NCBI GenBank assembly: GCA_903858185.1
Contig: CAIOHT010000094.1
Span: forward strand, 1-64,000
From: an uncultured Caulobacterales bacterium
GTDB taxonomy: Bacteria; Pseudomonadota; Alphaproteobacteria; Caulobacterales; Caulobacteraceae
Reading direction: 5' to 3'
Length of the DNA: 64,000 nucleotides
The position numbers were made by a program, and so were the translations under genes. The notes under the pieces were generated by a model. It was given only the letters and a program-made list of their open reading frames with translations, had not been told where the DNA came from and searched no databases. Shown in pieces: positions 35,258-43,693 of the stretch (position 1 is its first letter; each line of letters starts with the position of its first letter).

Positions 35258-35992
35258 GTGACCACGCCGCGCATCGAAGCGCTGGACGAGATCGATTCCA
35301 CCAACGCCGAGGCGCGTCGCCGCGCCGAGGCCGGGGAGATCGGCCCCCTGTGGATCACCGCCGCCCGCCAGACAGCCGGCCGCGGTCGCCGCGGCCGCAC
35401 CTGGGAGACCGGGCAGGGCAACCTCGCCGCCACCCTGCTGTTCGTCACCGACCGTCCGCCGGCCGAGGCCGCCCAGATCAGCTTTGTCGCCGCCCTCGCG
35501 GTCGCGGATCTGGCGGACGCTTTCGTGCCGTCCTCGCTGGTCACGCTAAAGTGGCCCAACGACCCTATGATCGCCGGCCGCAAGACCAGCGGCATTCTGG
35601 TGGAGTCCGGCCAACACGGCGACGGCCTGTGGGTCGCCGTCGGTGTCGGTGTGAACCTCGCCACGCCACCGGAAGCGTCCGAGCGCCCCGCGACTGCCTT
35701 CGCGGATCATATGACGGTGCAACCACCAAAGCCGCTCGAGGCGCTGGCGATCCTGTCCGCATCGTTCGAGCGCTGGCGCGGGGTCTGGCAGTCCGCTGGC
35801 TTCCCGCCGATTGCCGAGGCCTGGACCCGCCGGGCGCACGGGCTGGGTGAGGCTTGCACCGCCCGTCTCGGCCATGAAACGGTCGCCGGAATCGCCGAAG
35901 GCCTCGACCCCGACGGCGCGCTGCGTCTGCGCTTGCCAGACGGCATGCTGCGGCGCATCACGGCTGGCGACGTCTTTTTCGGAGCTACCTGA
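35258..35992 (+). CDS. birA: Biotin--[acetyl-CoA-carboxylase] ligase, catalytic domain only
   Basis: 244 residues from GTG 35258. The biotinyl-AMP site has DSTNAEARRRAEAG, RQTAGRGRRGRTWET and KWPNDPMIAGRKTSGILVE. The N-terminal helix-turn-helix of E. coli BirA is absent, so it biotinylates carboxylase carrier proteins but cannot repress transcription. Linkage to nuoN, coaX and rnj is common in alphaproteobacteria. It ends directly against coaX. Confidence 0.95.
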   Translation: MTTPRIEALDEIDSTNAEARRRAEAGEIGPLWITAARQTAGRGRRGRTWETGQGNLAATLLFVTDRPPAEAAQISFVAALAVADLADAFVPSSLVTLKWPNDPMIAGRKTSGILVESGQHGDGLWVAVGVGVNLATPPEASERPATAFADHMTVQPPKPLEALAILSASFERWRGVWQSAGFPPIAEAWTRRAHGLGEACTARLGHETVAGIAEGLDPDGALRLRLPDGMLRRITAGDVFFGAT

Positions 35993-36778
35993 ATGCTGCT
36001 GGCTATCGAGCAGGGCAATACCAACACCCTGTTCGCCGTCCATGACGGCGAGTCGTGGATCGCCCAGTGGCGTTCGGCCACCGAGAGCACCCGCACCGCC
36101 GACGAATACGCCGTCTGGCTGTCGCAGCTGTTCGAGATGAACAGCCTGACGATGAAGAGCCTGAGCGGCTGCATCATCTCCAGCGTCGTGCCGCAGTCGA
36201 TCTTCAACCTGCGCAACCTGTCGCGCCGCTATCTGGGCGTCGAGCCGCTGATCATCGGCGAGAATGCCGAGCTCGGCGTGGATGTCCGGATCGACAAGCC
36301 GTCCGAAGCCGGGGCCGACCGGCTGGTCAACGCCGTGGGCGCCCACATCGCCTATCCGGGACCGCTGATTGTCATCGACAGCGGCACGGCGACCACCTTC
36401 GATATCGTCGCCTCCGACGGGGGCTTCGAGGGCGGGATCATCGCCCCGGGCGTGAACCTCTCCATGCAGGCATTGCACGACGCTGCCGCGAAGCTGCCGC
36501 GGATCGCCATCCAGCGGCCCGAACGCAACCGCGTGGTCGGCACCGATACCGTGACCGCCATGCAGTCGGGTGTGTTCTGGGGCTATATCGGACTTATCGA
36601 GGGGCTGATCGCCCGCATCAAGGCGGAACGGGGTGAACACCTGACCGTTGTCGCGACCGGAGGCGTCGTCTCCCTGTTTGAAGGCGCTACCGACATGATC
36701 GACCACTACGACCCGGATCTGACGATCCGGGGCCTGCTGGAAATCCATCGCCGCAACGCCCATCTGCGCAGCCGATGA
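35993..36778 (+). CDS. coaX: Type III pantothenate kinase
   Basis: 261 residues, the CoaX length. The ASKHA-fold phosphate-1 motif reads [13 protein letters not shown]: the usual Asp of DxGNT is Glu (E6). [12 protein letters not shown] and [13 protein letters not shown] carry the catalytic and substrate residues, and [11 protein letters not shown] is the adenosine motif. It makes 4'-phosphopantothenate for CoA. ATG starts right at the birA stop; the end overlaps rnj by 4 nt. Confidence 0.94.
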   Translation: MLLAIEQGNTNTLFAVHDGESWIAQWRSATESTRTADEYAVWLSQLFEMNSLTMKSLSGCIISSVVPQSIFNLRNLSRRYLGVEPLIIGENAELGVDVRIDKPSEAGADRLVNAVGAHIAYPGPLIVIDSGTATTFDIVASDGGFEGGIIAPGVNLSMQALHDAAAKLPRIAIQRPERNRVVGTDTVTAMQSGVFWGYIGLIEGLIARIKAERGEHLTVVATGGVVSLFEGATDMIDHYDPDLTIRGLLEIHRRNAHLRSR

Positions 36779-38454
36779 AAGCGCGAAAGAACGACGAGCT
36801 GGTCTTCCTGCCCCTGGGCGGGTCCAACGAGATCGGCATGAACTTCAATCTCTATGGCTACGGGCCGGAGCACGATCGCAAGTGGATCGTCGTCGACCTG
36901 GGCATCACCTTCGGCGACCAGACGACGCCCGGTGTCGAGGTGATCCTGCCGGACCCCAGTTATATCGAGGACTATGCCGACGACATCCTCGGCATCGTGC
37001 TGACCCACGCCCATGAGGATCACATCGGCGCGGTCGCCTGGCTCTGGCCGCGCCTGAAGGCGCCGGTCTACGCCACGCCGTTTACCGCCTTCCTGCTGCG
37101 CGAGAAGCTGCGCGACGCGGGCATCCTCGACGAGGTCGACATCACCGAGGTGCCGCTGAGCGGCAAGATCTCGCTGGGGCCGTTCGAGCTCGAGCTGATC
37201 ACCCTGACCCATTCGATCCCGGAGCCGAACGGCCTGGCGATCCGCACCCCGCTGGGGACGGTGCTGCACACCGGCGACTGGAAGATCGATCCCGATCCGC
37301 TGCTTGGCGGCGTCACCGATGACGAGGCGATCCGCAAGCTCGGCGACGAGGGCGTGCTGGCCATGGTCTGCGACAGCACCAATGTGTTTGTCGACGGCCA
37401 CGCCGGTTCTGAGGCCGATGTCCGCAAGGCGCTGGCCGCGCTGATCAAGCCGCTGACGGGCAGGGTGGCAGTCGCCTGTTTCGCCTCAAACGTCGCGCGG
37501 ATGGACAGCGTGATCCGCGCCGCCGAGGCCGCCGACCGGCGGGTCTGCCTGGTTGGCCGCTCGATGCACCGAATGAGCGCCGCCGCGCGCTCGGTGGGGC
37601 TGATGAGCGGGCTGAAGGAGTTCATCAACGAGAAGGAAGCCAAACACTTCCCGCAGGACAAGATCCTCTACCTCTGCACCGGCAGCCAGGGCGAGGCGCG
37701 GGCGGCGCTGGCGCGGATCGCGTCGGGGACTCACCCGCACGTCAATCTGGGCAAGGGCGACCACGCGATCTTCTCGTCGCGCGTCATCCCGGGGAACGAG
37801 GTGCCGATCCGCAATCTCCAGAACAGCCTGGCCGACCGTGGCGTGCGCCTCTGCACCGAGCGTGACCATCCGGGCATCCATGTCTCCGGCCACCCGTGCC
37901 GCGACGAGTTGGCCCAGATGTACGCCTGGGCCCGGCCGCAGATCGCGGTGCCGACCCACGGCGAGCGACGCCACCTGCTCGAACACGCGGCCTTCGCCCG
38001 CGACCTGCAGGTGCCTCAGACGGTCAGCCCGCGAAACGGCGATATGGTCCGCTTGGCGCCTGGCCGCGCGGAGATCATCGACGAGGTTCCGGCCGGTCGG
38101 CTGTACATCGACGGCGGTATGGTCACGCCCGAAAACGGCGATGCCCTGAAGGAGCGCCGTCACGCGGCCTTCAACGGCGTGCTGATGGTCACCATCGCCC
38201 TCGACGGAAAGGGCCGGATCGTCTCCGGACCGCAGATCCGCGCCATCGGCCTCGCCGGCGACGCCGACTTCCCGCTGGACGAGGCGCTCGACGACCTGTG
38301 CCGCGACGCCGAACAGGCGGTGAAGAAGGTCCCGGCCGAGGAGCGCGCCTTCGACGAGATCGTCGAGAGCGCCCTGTCCCGGGTGGTCAAGAAGGGTGCC
38401 TTCCGGATCTGGGAACGCAAGCCCGTGGTCGAGACGACGGTGCTGCGCATCTAG
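36775..38454 (+). CDS. rnj: Ribonuclease J
   Basis: 559 residues. Metallo-beta-lactamase domain with [12 protein letters not shown] (HxHxDH) and the beta-CASP domain with GRSMHRM-type and CTGSQGE motifs. The C-terminal [11 protein letters not shown] and GKxRIVSGPQ regions complete the protein. Endo- and 5'-exonuclease for rRNA and mRNA turnover, characteristic of alphaproteobacteria and Firmicutes. Last member of the unbroken overlapping series from nuoD. Confidence 0.94.
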   Translation: MKARKNDELVFLPLGGSNEIGMNFNLYGYGPEHDRKWIVVDLGITFGDQTTPGVEVILPDPSYIEDYADDILGIVLTHAHEDHIGAVAWLWPRLKAPVYATPFTAFLLREKLRDAGILDEVDITEVPLSGKISLGPFELELITLTHSIPEPNGLAIRTPLGTVLHTGDWKIDPDPLLGGVTDDEAIRKLGDEGVLAMVCDSTNVFVDGHAGSEADVRKALAALIKPLTGRVAVACFASNVARMDSVIRAAEAADRRVCLVGRSMHRMSAAARSVGLMSGLKEFINEKEAKHFPQDKILYLCTGSQGEARAALARIASGTHPHVNLGKGDHAIFSSRVIPGNEVPIRNLQNSLADRGVRLCTERDHPGIHVSGHPCRDELAQMYAWARPQIAVPTHGERRHLLEHAAFARDLQVPQTVSPRNGDMVRLAPGRAEIIDEVPAGRLYIDGGMVTPENGDALKERRHAAFNGVLMVTIALDGKGRIVSGPQIRAIGLAGDADFPLDEALDDLCRDAEQAVKKVPAEERAFDEIVESALSRVVKKGAFRIWERKPVVETTVLRI

Positions 38455-38455
38455 C

Positions 38456-38583
38456 TTGCGTCCTTCGACACCCGGATTAGTCCGAGGCCTGCTTCGCAGG
38501 CTGCCCAGGATGACGTAGACAGCGACGTCACAAGTTCTACGTCATGCCGAGCAGCGCCGCAGGCGCCTGTCGAGGCACGCAAA
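38456..38583. repeat. Interspersed hairpin repeat between rnj and mce
   Basis: The outer arms TTGCGTCCTTCGACA and TGTCGAGGCACGCAA pair with two mismatches. The interior has CAGGATGACGTA and TACGTCATGCCGA. It belongs to the same family as the element at 19956-20072 and ends about 15 bp before the mce start. Confidence 0.7.
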
Positions 38584-38597
38584 CCCGGAGGCCCTTC

Positions 38598-39017
38598 ATG
38601 ATCGGCAAGCTAAACCACGTCGGGGTCGCCACGCCCTCGATCGACGAGGCGCTCAACATGTACCGTGACCTGCTGGGCGCGACGTCGTGGACCGACAAAT
38701 GGGCGATGCCGGAGCAGGGCGTCTGGGTCTGCTTCGTCAACCTGCCCAACAGCCAGATCGAGCTGATCGAGCCCTATGGCGAGAAAAGCCCGATCCACGG
38801 CTTCCTGGCCAAGAACCCCAAGGGCGGCCAGCATCACATCTGCTTCGAGGTCGAGGACATCTACGAGGCGCGCGACGCCCTCGTCGCCAAGGGCGCGACG
38901 GTGCTGGGCGAACCGCGCATCGGCGCCCACGGCACACTGATCATCTTCGTGCACCCCAAGGACATGGGCGGCATGCTGGTCGAGCTCATGGAAACCCCGA
39001 AGGACGGACATCACTGA
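38598..39017 (+). CDS. mce: Methylmalonyl-CoA epimerase
   Basis: 139 residues from ATG 38598, preceded by GGAGG. Two glyoxalase/VOC repeats: KLNHVGVATPSIDEAL, and HHICFEVEDIYEARDAL with metal ligands His and Glu (LVELME near the end). GTLIIFVHPKDMGGMLVEL is the typical finish. It interconverts R- and S-methylmalonyl-CoA in propionate catabolism. The stop overlaps the next start by one base. Confidence 0.93.
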   Translation: MIGKLNHVGVATPSIDEALNMYRDLLGATSWTDKWAMPEQGVWVCFVNLPNSQIELIEPYGEKSPIHGFLAKNPKGGQHHICFEVEDIYEARDALVAKGATVLGEPRIGAHGTLIIFVHPKDMGGMLVELMETPKDGHH

Positions 39018-39274
39018 TGGGCATCGCGACCGGCATCGCCATCTATCTGACCGTCTGGTGGACCACCCTGTTCGCCGTGCTGCCACTCGGCAACCGCACC
39101 TATGCGGAGTCCGGCATCGAGGTGAAGGACGGCGGCGACCCCGGCGCGCCGGTCAATCCCAACCTCAAGCGCAAGTTCATCACCACGACCTGGGTGGCCG
39201 CGCTGATCTGGTGCGTGATCTGGCTGGTCATCCGGTTTGGCTTGATCACCCTGCCGTCGATGCCCAGCAGCTGA
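39017..39274 (+). CDS. DUF1467 two-helix membrane protein
   Basis: 85 residues, overlapping mce by one base (TGATG). Two membrane helices (about 4-24 and 53-75) with the family motif WWTTLFAVLPLGNRTYAESG. DUF1467 is widespread in alphaproteobacteria, often between mce and proS; its function is unknown. Confidence 0.88.
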   Translation: MGIATGIAIYLTVWWTTLFAVLPLGNRTYAESGIEVKDGGDPGAPVNPNLKRKFITTTWVAALIWCVIWLVIRFGLITLPSMPSS

Positions 39275-39293
39275 CGATCTTCATTGGCCATCC

Positions 39294-39314
39294 TGGCCCG
39301 GACAAGCCGGGCCA
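39294..39314. repeat. Intergenic hairpin repeat TGGCCCGG/CCGGGCCA
   Basis: Perfect 8-bp arms (39294-39301, 39307-39314) with a 5-nt loop, in the context CATCCTGGCCCGGACAAGC. It is a widespread alphaproteobacterial intergenic palindrome type and may end the nuo-to-DUF1467 transcript, though no T tract follows. Confidence 0.5.
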
Positions 39315-39439
39315 TGACGCGTTGGGCCAGGCGCCCAGGGTTTCGGCGCCCGGTGTCACAGACCGCTCCCGTCGCCCAAACTTTGGGCGATTGTCGCGAG
39401 CCCCCGCCCCATCCATCGGTCAGCACTCTGCGGCGCGCC

Positions 39440-39549
39440 AGTCAGGCGTAGCCTTGGCTCATGGAAGGCCGGTTCGCCGGTCTTGCTCCGTGGCGTTTTT
39501 CCCCGACGATGACTTGCAAGGCCGCCGGCGACCCCGGCGGCCTTCTTTT
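39440..39549 (+). ncRNA. Candidate small RNA or leader with intrinsic terminator
   Basis: A UUCG-capped hairpin (AAGGCCGG 39465-39472, CCGGTCTT 39477-39484) is followed by TTTTT and then by the terminator hairpin at 39518-39549. No start codon with ribosome site is seen in the segment. The 5' end is a guess; no convincing promoter was found. Confidence 0.35.
39518..39549 (+). terminator. Intrinsic terminator upstream of proS
   Basis: A perfect 11-bp stem AAGGCCGCCGG/CCGGCGGCCTT (39518-39528, 39534-39544), 5-nt loop, followed by CTTTT. It is the best rho-independent terminator in the window. Confidence 0.8.
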
Positions 39550-39560
39550 CGCCGCCCGCG

Positions 39561-39590
39561 TTGCCAATGAAGGGCCGGCGAGGGTAAGTC
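39561..39590 (+). promoter_or_regulatory. Putative promoter of proS
   Basis: TTGCCA (39561-39566) and TAAGTC (39585-39590) are 18 bp apart, just after the terminator and 25 bp before the proS start codon. Confidence 0.35.
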
Positions 39591-39615
39591 AGGCGCTCGT
39601 TTCATGGGGTTACCG

Positions 39616-40944
39616 ATGCGCCTGTCGCGCTACTTCCTGCCTGTCCTCAAAGAGGCGCCTTCGGACGCCCAGATCGTTTCGCACCAGCTGATGCTTCGCG
39701 CCGGCCTGATCCGTCAGGAAGCGGCGGGCATCTACGCCTGGCTGCCGCTGGGCCTGCGGGTGCTGAAGAAGGTCGAGCAGATCGTCCGCGAGGAGATGGA
39801 TCGCGCCGGCGCCGTAGAACTGCTGATGCCGACCATCCAGCTGGCGGACCTGTGGCGCGAGAGCGGCCGTTACGAAGCCTATGGCGACGAGATGCTGCGC
39901 ATCACCGACCGCCACAAGCGCGACCTGCTGTTCGGGCCTACCGCCGAAGAGGTCGTGACCGATATCTTCCGGGCCTATGTGAAGAGCTACAAGGACCTGC
40001 CGCTGAACCTCTACAACATCCAGTGGAAGTTCCGCGACGAGCGTCGTCCGCGTTTCGGCGTGATGCGCGGCCGCGAGTTCCTGATGAAGGACGCCTACAG
40101 CTTCGACCTCAACGAGGCCGACGCCCGCAAGGCCTACAACCGGATGTTCATCGCCTATCTGAACACCTTTGCCCGCATGGGTCTTAAGGCCGTACCGATG
40201 AAGGCCGACACCGGCCCGATCGGCGGCGACCTGAGCCACGAGTTCATCGTGCTGGCCGAGACCGGCGAGAGCCAGGTGTTCTGTCACAAGGATCTGGTCG
40301 AGATGGGCGCGCCCGGGCCCGACGTCGACTGGGACGGCGACCTGCAGCCACTGGTCGACCAGCGCACGGGCCTCTACGCGGCGACCGAGGAAATGCACGA
40401 CGAGGCGGCCTTCGCCGCGGTGCCCGCCGACAAGCAGCTGTCGGCCCGCGGCATCGAGGTCGGCCACATCTTCTATTTCGGCGAGAAATACTCCGAGCCG
40501 ATGAAGGCCCGGGTGACCGGTCCCGACGGCGTGGACGTCAACGTCCACATGGGCAGCTATGGCGTCGGCGTCTCGCGGCTGCTCGGTGCGATCATCGAGG
40601 CCAGCCACGACGAGGGCGGCATCATCTGGCCCGAGGCCGTCTCACCGTTTGACATCGCCCTGATCAATCTGCGGCCGGGCGACGAGGCCTGCGACGCAGC
40701 GTGCGAGCAGGCCTATGCGGCCCTGACCGCCGCCGGCCGCGCCGTGCTCTATGACGACACCGCCGAGCGGCCCGGCGGCAAGTTCGCCCGCGCCGACCTG
40801 ATCGGTCTGCCCTGGCAGATGATCGTCGGTCCCAAGGGCCTTGCCGATGGCAACGTCGAGATCAAGAACCGCGCGAGCGGCGAGCGCTCGACAGCGCCCC
40901 TGGCCGATGTGATCGCCGGTCTTTCGGCGAAGGCGCCCGCGTGA
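39616..40944 (+). CDS. proS: Prolyl-tRNA synthetase (short alphaproteobacterial form)
   Basis: 442 residues from ATG 39616 (MRLSRYFLP), preferred over ATG 39604 because family members start here and GGGG lies upstream. Class II motifs: motif 2 [25 protein letters not shown] and motif 3 [14 protein letters not shown]. The YbaK-like editing insertion of the E. coli enzyme is absent, as usual in this group. C-terminal anticodon-binding domain from about 345. It overlaps lolC by 4 nt. Confidence 0.95.
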   Translation: MRLSRYFLPVLKEAPSDAQIVSHQLMLRAGLIRQEAAGIYAWLPLGLRVLKKVEQIVREEMDRAGAVELLMPTIQLADLWRESGRYEAYGDEMLRITDRHKRDLLFGPTAEEVVTDIFRAYVKSYKDLPLNLYNIQWKFRDERRPRFGVMRGREFLMKDAYSFDLNEADARKAYNRMFIAYLNTFARMGLKAVPMKADTGPIGGDLSHEFIVLAETGESQVFCHKDLVEMGAPGPDVDWDGDLQPLVDQRTGLYAATEEMHDEAAFAAVPADKQLSARGIEVGHIFYFGEKYSEPMKARVTGPDGVDVNVHMGSYGVGVSRLLGAIIEASHDEGGIIWPEAVSPFDIALINLRPGDEACDAACEQAYAALTAAGRAVLYDDTAERPGGKFARADLIGLPWQMIVGPKGLADGNVEIKNRASGERSTAPLADVIAGLSAKAPA

Positions 40945-42227
40945 CCCAGCCCGCCGGTTCCGTCGCGCCGCCGTTTGGCCTGTGGGAGCGGGCTGTCGCC
41001 GCCCGTTACCTGCGCGCCAAGCGCAAGCACGGTGGGGTGGCGCTGATCTCGCTGATCTCGTTCATCGGCATCACGCTGGCCGTCATGGTCCTGATCGTCG
41101 TGATGAGCGTCATGAACGGCTTCCGGACTGAACTGCTGGACCGGATCCTCGGCTTCAATGGCCACGCCTATGTCACCGGCGCACCGCTCAGCAGTCCCGA
41201 CAGGACCGCGATCGTTACCCGCCTGCGGGCCGTGCCCGGGGTCAAGCAGGTGATCCCGGTCGTCGAGGGTCAGGCCATGGTGCTGGGCCCCAACCAGATT
41301 GCCGGCGCCATCGTCCGGGGCGTAACCCCGGCCGACCTCAAGGCCACGACCATCGTCTCAGGCAACATCAAGTCCGGGTCGCGCGACGGCTTCGGCCAGG
41401 GCGACTACGGCGGCGACCTGATCCTGCTGGGCGACCGGCTGGCGGCCAGTCTGGGCGTCGCCCCCGGCGATTCCGTCACACTGATCTCGCCTGCCGGGTC
41501 GTCGACCGCCTTCGGCACGAGTGTGACCCAGAAGGACTACACGATCGGCGGCATCTTTTCGGTAGGGATGAGCGAATACGACCAGGCCTTCATCTACATG
41601 CCGCTTGCCCAGGCGCAGCTGTTCTTTGGCCGCGACAACAGCGTCGATGCCATCGAGATCATGCTGGATGACCCCGATGCGGTCGAAGACATCAAGCCGC
41701 TGCTGATCGGCGCGGCCGGTCCCGGTTCGGCCGTCACCGACTGGACCCAGAAGAACCAGAGCTTCTTCGAGGCGCTGCAGGTCGAGCGGGCCGCGATGCG
41801 GCTGATCCTCATGTTCATCGTCGCCATCGCGGCCATGAACATCATCTCTGGCCTGGTCATGCTGGTGAAGAACAAGGGCCGCGACATCGGCATCCTGCGC
41901 ACCATGGGAGCGGGGCAGGGGGCGATCATGCGCATCTTCTTCATGTCCGGCGCGGCGGTCGGCGTCGCCGGCACCTTCGCCGGCCTGCTGCTGGGCGTGG
42001 TCATCTGCAGCAACATCGAGGCGATCCAGAAGGCCGTCGAATGGGTCACCGGCGCCAACGTGTTCAACGCCGACATCTACTTCCTGACCCATGTCCCGGC
42101 GAAGATCGAGTGGCGCGAGGTCGGCATCATCACCGGCTGGTCGCTGTTCATGAGCTTCATCGCCACCCTGCCGCCGGCCTGGCGGGCCTCGCGCATCGAT
42201 CCGGTCGAGGCCCTGCGTTATGAGTGA
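40941..42227 (+). CDS. lolC: Lipoprotein-releasing ABC transporter permease (LolC/E type)
   Basis: 428 residues from GTG 40941, overlapping proS. An N-terminal membrane helix (about 30-60) is followed by a large periplasmic domain (about 65-270) and three C-terminal helices, ending in the FtsX-like [18 protein letters not shown]. It moves mature lipoproteins from the inner membrane to LolA. One LolC/E gene only is seen here; LolF-type homodimers are known in bacteria with a single gene. Overlaps lolD by 8 nt. Confidence 0.93.
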   Translation: MTQPAGSVAPPFGLWERAVAARYLRAKRKHGGVALISLISFIGITLAVMVLIVVMSVMNGFRTELLDRILGFNGHAYVTGAPLSSPDRTAIVTRLRAVPGVKQVIPVVEGQAMVLGPNQIAGAIVRGVTPADLKATTIVSGNIKSGSRDGFGQGDYGGDLILLGDRLAASLGVAPGDSVTLISPAGSSTAFGTSVTQKDYTIGGIFSVGMSEYDQAFIYMPLAQAQLFFGRDNSVDAIEIMLDDPDAVEDIKPLLIGAAGPGSAVTDWTQKNQSFFEALQVERAAMRLILMFIVAIAAMNIISGLVMLVKNKGRDIGILRTMGAGQGAIMRIFFMSGAAVGVAGTFAGLLLGVVICSNIEAIQKAVEWVTGANVFNADIYFLTHVPAKIEWREVGIITGWSLFMSFIATLPPAWRASRIDPVEALRYE

Positions 42228-42912
42228 GCCGGTCCTCTCGCTGCGGGGCGTGACCCGCACCTACATCACCGACGCCGGACAGCTGCCGGTGCTCAAGGGC
42301 GTCGATCTGGACGTCATGCCCGGCGAGATCGTCGGGCTGATTGGTCCGTCGGGTTCGGGCAAGTCATCGCTGCTGCATGCCGCCGGCCTGCTGGAGCGGC
42401 CCGACGGCGGCACGGTGACGGTCGCCGGTCAGGACTGCACGAAGCTGGGCGACCGGCCGCGCACCCGGATGCGGCTCGGCACCATCGGGTTCGTCTACCA
42501 GTTTCACCATCTGCTGCCGGAGTTCTCGGCGATCGAGAACGTCGCCATGCCCGCCATGATCGCCGGGAAACCGCGCGCGGTCGCCGGCGAGCGGGCCGAG
42601 GTGCTGTTGACCCGTCTGGGCCTGGCCGAGCGGCTGCACCATCAGCCGGGTCAGCTGTCCGGCGGTGAACAGCAACGGGTCGCCATCGCCCGCGCCCTGA
42701 CCAACCAGCCGCGCCTGCTGCTGGCCGATGAGCCGACCGGCAACCTCGATCCGGACACGGCGGCCTCCGTCTTCCAGGCCCTCTACGACCTCGCGAGGGA
42801 CACTGGCGTCGCGGCGCTGATCGCGACTCACAATATGGAGCTGGCCCGCTATATGGACCGGGTCTTCGCCCTGAAGGACGGCCACCTGGAAGCCCGCACG
42901 CCGGGCTTCTAG
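42220..42912 (+). CDS. lolD: Lipoprotein-releasing ABC transporter ATPase
   Basis: 230 residues. Walker [11 protein letters not shown] loop [13 protein letters not shown], signature [15 protein letters not shown], Walker [13 protein letters not shown] and the H-loop ATHNMELA are all intact. [14 protein letters not shown] sequence is diagnostic of LolD within the MacB/LolD family. It powers lipoprotein release with LolC. Confidence 0.95.
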   Translation: MSEPVLSLRGVTRTYITDAGQLPVLKGVDLDVMPGEIVGLIGPSGSGKSSLLHAAGLLERPDGGTVTVAGQDCTKLGDRPRTRMRLGTIGFVYQFHHLLPEFSAIENVAMPAMIAGKPRAVAGERAEVLLTRLGLAERLHHQPGQLSGGEQQRVAIARALTNQPRLLLADEPTGNLDPDTAASVFQALYDLARDTGVAALIATHNMELARYMDRVFALKDGHLEARTPGF

Positions 42913-43004
42913 ACCGTCACCCCTCACGCTTTCGTCAGCGCCGCGCTTTCGCCCAGATCGCGGGGTCTTACGACTGTTCCTGTTTCATCGGCTGGGAGCG
43001 TACC

Positions 43005-43361
43005 TTGACCCGCCATCTCGACATCGCCGGCCTGTCCGGCAACCTCTACCGCTACAAGGCCCTCGAAGACATGCGCCCGGTTCCGCCGGGCGGGGCCAAC
43101 TTCATCTATGTGCACTGGAAAGGCGATGCGCCCGTGATCGTCTACGCCGGCGAGACCGACAGTCTGCACCGCAGCGTTTTCGAGACCTGGGATGAGGCAC
43201 AGAGCGGCTTCGGCGCCACCGAGATCTTCGCACGCCTGAACATCACCGGCGTCGTGCGTCGCGAGGAGCACGAAGACATCGTCGGCCAGCACCAGCCGCC
43301 GATGAACGCCGGAGACCTCAATTCGGCGAGTCGGAAGAAAGCGTCTCCCCGCGTGGTGTGA
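43005..43361 (+). CDS. Degenerate GIY-YIG-like small protein
   Basis: 118 residues from TTG 43005, supported by GGGAG 6 nt upstream. The order NFIYVHW (33-39), VIVYAGETDSLHR (44-56), REEHEDIVGQ (86-95) and PPMN (98-101) follows the GIY-YIG nuclease pattern: strand 1, YAG strand 2, Arg helix, Glu and Asn. The first motif lacks the classical GIY tripeptide, so activity is uncertain. It lies between lolD and sidA, close to a LexA-like site, so a link to DNA damage is possible but not shown. Confidence 0.55.
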   Translation: MTRHLDIAGLSGNLYRYKALEDMRPVPPGGANFIYVHWKGDAPVIVYAGETDSLHRSVFETWDEAQSGFGATEIFARLNITGVVRREEHEDIVGQHQPPMNAGDLNSASRKKASPRVV

Positions 43362-43441
43362 TTTCGCAGAACGGATTGGGCGCCGTCTCCCATTGTGGCG
43401 CGCCTCAATCGCTGTTCCAGGACATCAATGTCGGAATGCGC

Positions 43442-43471
43442 TTGACGGGAGAACAAAACGGGAATTAGAAC
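43442..43471 (+). promoter_or_regulatory. sidA promoter overlapped by a LexA-like operator
   Basis: TTGACG (43442-43447) and TAGAAC (43466-43471) are 18 bp apart. Between them GAACAAAACGGGAAT (43451-43465) fits GAAC-N7-GAAC, the alphaproteobacterial SOS box read in this direction, with one mismatch in the second half. A second GAACAAAC follows at 43468. The position between -35 and -10 is ideal for repression. Confidence 0.55.
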
Positions 43472-43501
43472 AAACGGGCAACTTGAAATGAGGAGGCTCG
43501 A

Positions 43502-43591
43502 ATGGCCCGCATCGCTCGTGAATCCCTCGCTTTGGCCTCCGTCGTCGGCTTTGTCTGGATGATGTGTTCGGTCGCCTACGTTGTGGCCTGA
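43502..43591 (+). CDS. sidA: SidA-like 29-residue SOS cell-division inhibitor
   Basis: A 29-codon gene with a strong GAGGAGG 6 nt before ATG 43502. The protein is [20 protein letters not shown] plus MCSVAYVVA: a basic N-terminus and one membrane helix. In Caulobacter crescentus SidA is a 29-residue inner-membrane protein induced by LexA loss after DNA damage that blocks division through FtsW/FtsN. Length, topology, ribosome site and the LexA-like promoter all fit. Identity rests on these features and not on an alignment. It is usually missed by gene finders because of its size. Confidence 0.72.
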   Translation: MARIARESLALASVVGFVWMMCSVAYVVA

Positions 43592-43649
43592 CTTGCTGCT
43601 GGAATGCGAGCGCCGGGCGGGCGATTGTCCGTGGAGTGACTCGTTTCGA

Positions 43650-43670
43650 CGTCCGGCCGAACGCCGGACG
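43650..43670 (+). terminator. Hairpin between sidA and dnaE
   Basis: CGTCCGGC (43650-43657) and GCCGGACG (43663-43670) form a perfect 8-bp stem with a 5-nt loop, 59 nt after the sidA stop and 23 nt before dnaE. It has no T tract, so it may be a weak terminator or mRNA-stabilising structure. Confidence 0.35.
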
Positions 43671-43693
43671 CAGTGATCTGAAGGGATAGCGCC

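Larger units (their letters stand above)
39275..39615. other. Intergenic region between the DUF1467 gene and proS
   Basis: 341 bp without a protein gene. It contains a hairpin repeat (39294-39314), a palindromic hairpin TCGCCCAAA/TTTGGGCGA (39372-39390), a candidate small RNA with two stem-loops (about 39440-39549) and a putative proS promoter. Confidence 0.6.
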
